The notes beneath the pieces were generated by a model. That model was not told where the DNA came from and made no database searches. It worked only from the letters and a program-made list of their open reading frames with translations. This document shows positions 1 through 5,101 of a stretch of DNA of 5,101 nucleotides, piece by piece (positions within the stretch are counted from its first letter, which is position 1; every line of letters begins with the position of its first letter). Source of the stretch: an uncultured Pseudomonadales bacterium (GTDB lineage Bacteria > Pseudomonadota > Gammaproteobacteria > Pseudomonadales > IMCC2047); NCBI GenBank assembly GCA_947258895.1, contig CAMYKE010000152.1, positions 5,308-10,408 on the forward strand, in the 5' to 3' direction. A program made the translations under genes and the position numbers.

Positions 1-2
1 TT

Positions 3-182
3 GCCCGTCGCGGCATCCTCCAGCTGGGATCGCCCGCCACCTGCCCGCTGCAATTCAAACCCCTGAGTGCCGTATACGCCGTCGATGAACAACAGCGGCC
101 TGGCTGCAGGGTACTTACTCTTGCCCGCGGGGGACGCCTGGAGAGTCGTGTTCTGCGGATCTCGAGACAAGGATCAAAATGA
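3..182 (+). CDS. cpdA: 3' end of a CpdA-like 3',5'-cyclic-nucleotide phosphodiesterase (partial)
   Basis: The frame is open from the window edge to a TGA at 180-182 and gives the last 59 residues of a protein whose start lies outside the window. The segment [12 protein letters not shown] (residues 9-20), then D28, P33-G34-x-R36 and the G-R-L-E-S-R-V-L-R tail, follows the C-terminal pattern I recall for E. coli CpdA (TPSTCVQFKP, then D, PGWR, then a G-x-L-x-x-x-V-x-R end). CpdA belongs to the calcineurin-like metallophosphoesterases and hydrolyses cAMP in the cytoplasm. The metal-binding motifs would lie upstream and are not visible, so activity cannot be judged. The stop overlaps the xth start as ATGA, which suggests co-transcription and coupled translation with the repair nuclease. 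Related metallophosphoesterases of other specificity share this fold, so the family is more certain than the substrate. Confidence 0.62.
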   Translation, partial: ARRGILQLGSPATCPLQFKPLSAVYAVDEQQRPGCRVLTLARGGRLESRVLRISRQGSK

Positions 183-994
183 AAATAATATGTTTTAATA
201 TCAATGGTATAAGAGCAAGACTTCATCAGCTACATGCGATTATAGATCAGCACCAGCCGGACATCATCGGTCTTCAGGAATCGAAAGTTTCGGACCCCGA
301 CTTCCCCGTCGCTGCCGTCGAAGCGATGGGATACACCGTCAATTTTCACGGCCAGAAAGGCCACTATGGCGTCGCATTGCTGTCGAAGCAACCTCCCCTG
401 AGCCTGCGAAAGGGCTATCCCGGCGACGCTGAAGATGCCCAGCGGCGCCTGATCGTTGGTGAATTCGCCACCGACAGCGGCACCAGCGTGCACGTGATCA
501 ACGGCTATTTCCCACAGGGCGAGAATCGCAAGCACGAAATCAAGTTCCCCGCCAAGCGCAAGTTCTATGCGGACCTGCTGGCTTTCCTGCACAGCAACTA
601 TTCGCCTGCGGACCAGCTGGTGGTGATGGGCGATTTCAATATCTCGCCCGCGGACAACGATATCGGCATCGGCGAAAAAAACGCGAAGCGCTGGCTGCAA
701 ACAGGCAAGTGCAGCTTTTTGCCGGAGGAACGAGCCTGGTACTATGAGTTGCTCGAGTGGGGCCTTGGCGACACCTTCCGCGTGCGCTATCCCGATGTCA
801 GCGATCGCTTCAGCTGGTTCGATTACCGCAGCCGCGGGTTTGAGGATAATCCCCGGCGCGGCCTGCGCATTGACCAGATTCTTGCAACTGCACCGCTGTG
901 CGACAGGGTCCGGGACGCGGGCATCGATTACGCCATCCGCGGCATGGAAAAACCATCCGACCACTGCCCGATCTGGGCCGAGTTCGACTGTTAG
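179..994 (+). CDS. xth: Exodeoxyribonuclease III (AP endonuclease)
   Basis: The 271-residue product is a full-length exonuclease III of the endonuclease/exonuclease/phosphatase fold (E. coli XthA is 268 residues). The family cleaves the backbone 5' to abasic sites in base excision repair and has 3'-5' exonuclease, 3'-phosphatase and RNase H activities, with Mg2+. All catalytic positions are visible: N7 in the FNINGIRAR start, E34 in GLQESK, Y110 in NGYFPQGE, D152 and N154 in MGDFNISP, D232 in GLRID, and the D261-H262 pair in KPSDH. The family motifs GQKGHYGVA (58-66), [11 protein letters not shown] (175-185) and RFSWFDYRS (210-218) are also present. The ATG at 179 is preceded by AAGGA (169-173) with 5-nt spacing and overlaps the TGA of the upstream gene. 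About the first 70 bases are AT-rich (~30% GC) against a GC-rich remainder. It converges on the kinase-like gene 40 bp downstream. Confidence 0.95.
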   Translation: MKIICFNINGIRARLHQLHAIIDQHQPDIIGLQESKVSDPDFPVAAVEAMGYTVNFHGQKGHYGVALLSKQPPLSLRKGYPGDAEDAQRRLIVGEFATDSGTSVHVINGYFPQGENRKHEIKFPAKRKFYADLLAFLHSNYSPADQLVVMGDFNISPADNDIGIGEKNAKRWLQTGKCSFLPEERAWYYELLEWGLGDTFRVRYPDVSDRFSWFDYRSRGFEDNPRRGLRIDQILATAPLCDRVRDAGIDYAIRGMEKPSDHCPIWAEFDC

Positions 995-1034
995 CGTAAA
1001 CGCCCGGGTGGATCGCAGACATCCGGCCGGCTGA

Positions 1035-2810
1035 TTAGCCGCCAGTTCCCTTCAGCCAGTCGACGGCGCCTGCCAGCGAGGTCTTCAAGTACGTCCGCGC
1101 AGGCTCGATCAGCCCCTGGTAGAGTTGCATTTGGGCGGAATGGGGTAACAGGAATATCGTTACTGTGATGAGCAAGCTCATGGAAAGTGCCAATACCCGC
1201 AGCGGATGCGCTTGCGGTTTGCCCCGGTGGCGATCGAGCCGGGCATCCGCCACACTCTTTCGGTAGGGGTTATCATTCAGCGCCTCGTCGCGCATGCCCG
1301 CCTGCGTCCCGCTCCCCGCAGCGCCTGCCCTGGCAGTCGCAACCGTTTGCCTGGCGGTCACCGCAGTCGCTTCCCGGGCAGCGGGCCGACGCGGGTTTTG
1401 ACCTGCCGCCGCGGTAGCTGACCGGCCGGCGTGCATGTCTGACATCGGCCGCCTCCCCGCAGCGCCCGGCGGTCGCCCCGCCTGCGGCTCACCGCTGCGT
1501 TTTTGCAGTCGCGGCTCAGGAGGCGCATCAACCCGTTTTTCCCCAGTCGAACGCTCTCCGGAGTCGGTAGCAGGTAGCTCGTCCTCGGACGTATCGGTCA
1601 GCTGCGGGTGATTAACCGCTTGCGCCAGCTCTGCCTGACGCCAGAGTTCGGCGCGCTCGTGCGCCGTTCGGGGGTGGTCGTCGGAATCGCTACCGGCACC
1701 CGATGCATCCTGCGGCAGGCCCTCTTCCGCCGCGTACTCCGGATGATCTTGCAGCAGTCGCGATAGCTCGCTTTCCGACTGGTCATCCTGTTCACCCTGC
1801 GTGGTAGCGTTGATCCGCCGGGCCAGTGATATCACCTTGGCGGACTCGCGTTCCTCCTCGGCCATGGGCAGTTCAGCATCGAAAGCTTCCGCATCGGGAG
1901 GTTCGGCGCCGGGAGTTTTGACGGCAAAGTGCGGATCCGCAGATCCTGAGCCGGTCGCGCCGAGGATGGGATCTTGCGAAACGGCGGGCGGCTCGACCGG
2001 AATTTGGTCCGCCATCAGAGTTTCCTCGTCGGATATTTGCCCGATATCGGCAATGAAATCGGACATCTTTCCATAGCGATCACCCTGATTCACCGCCAGC
2101 ATCCGATCCAGGATCGGTTTGAAGATGGCGTGTCCGGCGCTCAGTTCCGGCACCCGGCCCGCAGCGACCAGAGCGCGCAATTCCTCGATGCTGTTTGCCC
2201 GGTAGGGGCCCTCGCCTTCCAACAGGGTGTAGAGCACGATGCCAAGACTGTAGATATCCGAGCCGGGCGACAGCTCGTTACCTTCGAGCTGTTCGAGGCT
2301 CATAAATGCGGCCGCAGCCACCGGGATTGCAGACCATCTGTCGGAGAGGGAAATCGCGGCGGGGTCAAAACCAAAGCCCGTGAGAACGACACTGCTGTCG
2401 GCCTCCCGGATAAAGATATTGTCCAGGTTAATCTGGCCGTGGACAAGCTTGAACTTGGCGACGTACTCGAGCGCCAAGGCGGCTTCCTTGACCACATAGA
2501 TCTTGTCCAGCAGACACATGCCACGATATTTGCTGGCAAGTGTGGAACCGCAGATAAAGTCCATCACACAAAAGGGCTTGCCTTCGTGTTCACCGAATTG
2601 ATGGACTTTTACCAGCCCGGGATGGGTGATATCGGCCGCCAGCTTGGCGCCGGACAAAAAGCTGCGCGTCGACTCACCGTCTGCGGCGGCCGTTTCAGTC
2701 AGAACTTTGATAGCGTAGCGAGCCCTGAGATTCTCTCGCTTGGCCAGGTACACGATCGAAGCAGTATCCTGACCAAGTGGCTCGATTACGGTATAACCGG
2801 CGATATCCAT
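1035..2810 (-). CDS. Membrane-anchored Hanks-type kinase-like protein, probable pseudokinase
   Basis: The 591-residue protein has an N-terminal serine/threonine kinase fold (about 6-259), a long low-complexity linker (about 260-535), one membrane helix (about 538-556) and a ~35-residue C-terminal tail. The fold is recognisable from AIKVL with K35, HP at 63-64, VMDF at 82-85, H124 and N131, DIYSLG (185-190) and R245. Key catalytic residues are changed. The glycine loop reads LGQDTASIV. The helix-C glutamate position appears to be glycine (FLSGA, 51-55). HRDxKxxN reads H-G-Q-I-N-L-D-N (124-131), losing the catalytic Asp and the Lys. DFG reads GFG (145-147), and the SPE proline is leucine (SLEQ). 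Phosphotransfer is therefore unlikely, though K35 and N131 might still permit nucleotide binding. The linker is acidic up to about 426, then Ala/Arg/Gly-rich and basic, so the kinase fold should be cytoplasmic and the tail periplasmic. ATG 2810 is fixed by an in-frame TGA eight codons upstream (2834-2832). No clear Shine-Dalgarno precedes it. It is transcribed divergently from the acnB-like frame. Role and partners are unknown. Confidence 0.88.
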   Translation of the reverse strand: MDIAGYTVIEPLGQDTASIVYLAKRENLRARYAIKVLTETAAADGESTRSFLSGAKLAADITHPGLVKVHQFGEHEGKPFCVMDFICGSTLASKYRGMCLLDKIYVVKEAALALEYVAKFKLVHGQINLDNIFIREADSSVVLTGFGFDPAAISLSDRWSAIPVAAAAFMSLEQLEGNELSPGSDIYSLGIVLYTLLEGEGPYRANSIEELRALVAAGRVPELSAGHAIFKPILDRMLAVNQGDRYGKMSDFIADIGQISDEETLMADQIPVEPPAVSQDPILGATGSGSADPHFAVKTPGAEPPDAEAFDAELPMAEEERESAKVISLARRINATTQGEQDDQSESELSRLLQDHPEYAAEEGLPQDASGAGSDSDDHPRTAHERAELWRQAELAQAVNHPQLTDTSEDELPATDSGERSTGEKRVDAPPEPRLQKRSGEPQAGRPPGAAGRRPMSDMHAGRSATAAAGQNPRRPAAREATAVTARQTVATARAGAAGSGTQAGMRDEALNDNPYRKSVADARLDRHRGKPQAHPLRVLALSMSLLITVTIFLLPHSAQMQLYQGLIEPARTYLKTSLAGAVDWLKGTGG

Positions 2811-2916
2811 AGTTACCAGGCAAACGTCCGTTCAGCGGTGCGTAGTGCCGCACCCAACCCCGCGGATCAGTTCGGAGTCCATCCCCGCAACCCGCCAAGA
2901 TCTCACAAGGCTAACA

Positions 2917-2931
2917 AATTTGCTGCAAATT
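2917..2931. promoter_or_regulatory. 15-bp perfect palindrome, candidate operator
   Basis: AATTTGC-T-GCAAATT has 7-bp arms around a single central base. It lies 107 bp upstream of the kinase-like gene's start and more than 150 bp upstream of the rightward promoter. Perfect odd-length palindromes of this size suit a homodimeric helix-turn-helix regulator. I cannot assign it to a named regulator. Chance is possible in AT-rich DNA, and it is too short and lacks the T-tract of a terminator. Confidence 0.4.
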
Positions 2932-2979
2932 ATCCAACTCCGGACCGTGGCCGCGAGGCGGACACCGCAAACCACCGGG

Positions 2980-3000
2980 AATACTAAAATAACTAGTATT
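2980..3000. promoter_or_regulatory. Inverted repeat AATACTA-N7-TAGTATT, candidate operator
   Basis: Two perfect 7-bp arms (2980-2986 and 2994-3000) flank the 7-base centre AAATAAC, giving a 14-bp arm-to-arm spacing typical of dimeric repressor sites. It overlaps a possible leftward -10 element of the kinase-like gene and sits 83 bp upstream of the rightward -35, so it could act on either gene. The regulator is unknown. No T-run follows, so a terminator is unlikely. Confidence 0.42.
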
Positions 3001-3022
3001 CACCTGCGAAATGGTAATTCAA
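2995..3022 (-). promoter_or_regulatory. Weak candidate promoter for the kinase-like gene
   Basis: Read on the minus strand, TTGAAT (3022-3017) and AATACT (3000-2995) are separated by 16 bases, each matching four of six sigma70 consensus positions. The -10 falls inside one arm of the 2980-3000 inverted repeat, which would let a bound regulator block transcription. The resulting leader would be about 175 nt. The match is modest and could be chance. Confidence 0.22.
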
Positions 3023-3082
3023 AACCCTCTTATATTCAGACAGTTATGTCGTTTTTATCGACGCCATTAACGGGCGGCCCGC

Positions 3083-3111
3083 TTAACATCGGCGCAGCTA
3101 TCGGATAGAAT
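3083..3111 (+). promoter_or_regulatory. Sigma70-type promoter of the acnB-like frame
   Basis: TTAACA (3083-3088) and TAGAAT (3106-3111) are separated by exactly 17 bases, and each differs from consensus at one position. Transcription would start near 3118, giving a leader of about 65 nt. This is the best promoter match in the window and is correctly placed for the GTG at 3185. Confidence 0.62.
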
Positions 3112-3139
3112 CGGTACTGTGCAGCAGGATGGCGTTTAA

Positions 3140-4615
<1,476 letters not shown>

Positions 4616-4619
4616 TAAG

Positions 4620-4655
4620 ATGTCAGTCGAACCCGAACGTTCGCCGACACCGTAG
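4620..4655 (+). CDS. 11-codon mini-ORF, possible leader of the DUF2784 gene
   Basis: ATG at 4620 begins MSVEPERSPTP and stops at TAG 4653-4655. GGAGG (4606-4610), lying inside the last codons of the gltD part, is placed 9 nt upstream and is the strongest Shine-Dalgarno in this stretch. The mini-ORF is in the same frame as the DUF2784 gene, whose ATG is 9 nt past the TAG, so ribosomes could reinitiate there. It may be a leader peptide, an N-terminus cut off by a nonsense change, or chance. The peptide matches nothing I recognise. Confidence 0.3.
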   Translation: MSVEPERSPTP

Positions 4656-4664
4656 GTGTTGGGT

Positions 4665-5087
4665 ATGGAGCCCGACTTTCTGCTTCTGCTGCTCGCTGAT
4701 ACGCTGTTGTTCGTCCACGTACTGTTCGTCTTATTCGTCGTCATCGGCCTGGTGCTTATACTGGCAGGCAAGCTTGCTGACTGGACCTGGGTCCGAAACC
4801 CTTGGTTTCGAATTGCACATCTCGTGGCGATTGGCATCGTTGCGGTTCAGTCCTGGGTCGGTGTGATCTGCCCACTCACAACCTGGGAAATGGCGCTTCG
4901 GGCACGCGGCGGTGACGCGACGTATCCAGGGTCGTTCATTGCACACTGGCTGGAGGCGATTCTGTATTACCAGGCCCCCGCATGGGTATTCACAGTTTGC
5001 TATACGGTTTTTGCGGCCGTTGTTGTTGCCAGCTGGGTTTGGGTGAGGCCGCGGCGCTTCAACAAACCACAAAACGGTGTAAGTTAA
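4665..5087 (+). CDS. DUF2784 family membrane protein
   Basis: The 140-residue hydrophobic protein has predicted membrane segments at about 13-35, 48-69 and 106-128, with a further semi-hydrophobic stretch near 89-101. Motifs that I associate with DUF2784 are clear: WVRNPWFRIAHL (42-53), VGVICPLTTWE (65-75), GSFIAHWLE (89-97) and PAWVFT (105-110). Histidines H19, H52 and H94 lie in or next to these segments. The family's function is not known to me. The ATG at 4665 is chosen over the in-frame GTG at 4656 and TTG at 4659 because AGGTG (4654-4658) forms a Shine-Dalgarno 6 nt before it, and the GTG lies inside that site. A TAG at 4653-4655 blocks any longer start. It follows the gltD stop by 49 bp on the same strand and may be read from the same transcript. 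The tail is basic (RPRRFNKPQ). Confidence 0.85.
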   Translation: MEPDFLLLLLADTLLFVHVLFVLFVVIGLVLILAGKLADWTWVRNPWFRIAHLVAIGIVAVQSWVGVICPLTTWEMALRARGGDATYPGSFIAHWLEAILYYQAPAWVFTVCYTVFAAVVVASWVWVRPRRFNKPQNGVS

Positions 5088-5101
5088 CGACGCGCCACCG
5101 A

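Noticed and set aside
230..964. 244-codon minus-strand frame opposite xth
   Set aside because: The plus-strand product has every exonuclease III catalytic residue, and this frame has none of any known family.
995..1043. Small hairpins between the convergent genes (GCGT-AA-ACGC at 994-1003 region; CGGCT-GATT-AGCCG at 1028-1041) as a terminator
   Set aside because: The stems are four or five base pairs and no T-run follows on either strand, so an intrinsic terminator is not supported.
1974..2987. 337-codon plus-strand frame opposite the kinase-like gene
   Set aside because: It is antisense to a recognisable kinase fold, resembles no family, and has no convincing ribosome binding site.
2845..3108. 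87-codon plus-strand frame in the divergent intergenic region
   Set aside because: Composition and sequence resemble no protein family, there is no clear ribosome binding site, and it runs through the two inverted repeats and the acnB -35 element.
4656..4664. GTG 4656 or TTG 4659 as the start of the DUF2784 protein
   Set aside because: ATG 4665 has a Shine-Dalgarno at proper spacing, and GTG 4656 would overlap that site with nothing suitable upstream.

Overview
The window comes from a GC-rich (roughly 60%) proteobacterial chromosome, most likely a gammaproteobacterium. The basis is the close match of the exonuclease III, the aconitase B start, the glutamate synthase small-subunit end and the CpdA-like tail to their enterobacterial and pseudomonad relatives, as I recall those families. 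No search was run. No RNA genes, insertion sequences, CRISPR arrays or phage genes were seen.

Layout. 3-182 (+) is the 3' end of a CpdA-like cyclic-nucleotide phosphodiesterase. Its stop overlaps the start of xth (179-994, +), encoding exonuclease III/AP endonuclease, in an ATGA junction, so the two look like one translationally coupled unit. Convergent to them, 1035-2810 (-) encodes a 591-residue membrane-anchored Hanks-type kinase-like protein. Its catalytic motifs are broken (HRD reads HGQ, DFG reads GFG), which points to a pseudokinase. A 374-bp divergent intergenic region (2811-3184) holds two perfect inverted repeats and a good sigma70-type promoter facing right.

That promoter drives the oddest item in the window, an intact reading frame at 3185-4615. 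Its first ~262 residues are the N-terminus of aconitase B (AcnB). From about residue 263 to the end it is the C-terminal half of the glutamate synthase small subunit (GltD). The join is in frame at a short motif, GEDLP, that fits both families. Neither half keeps a full active site. It is either a real deletion/fusion or, at least as likely, a chimeric join made in assembly. After it come an 11-codon mini-ORF with a strong Shine-Dalgarno and then a DUF2784 membrane protein gene (4665-5087, +).

The genes do not form one pathway. The left part concerns DNA repair and possibly cAMP turnover. The middle is a putative signalling scaffold divergent from a TCA-cycle gene. The right part looks like the end of a gltD locus. 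If the join at ~3956-3973 is artificial, the window is two unrelated loci spliced together, and gene-neighbourhood conclusions should not cross that point.
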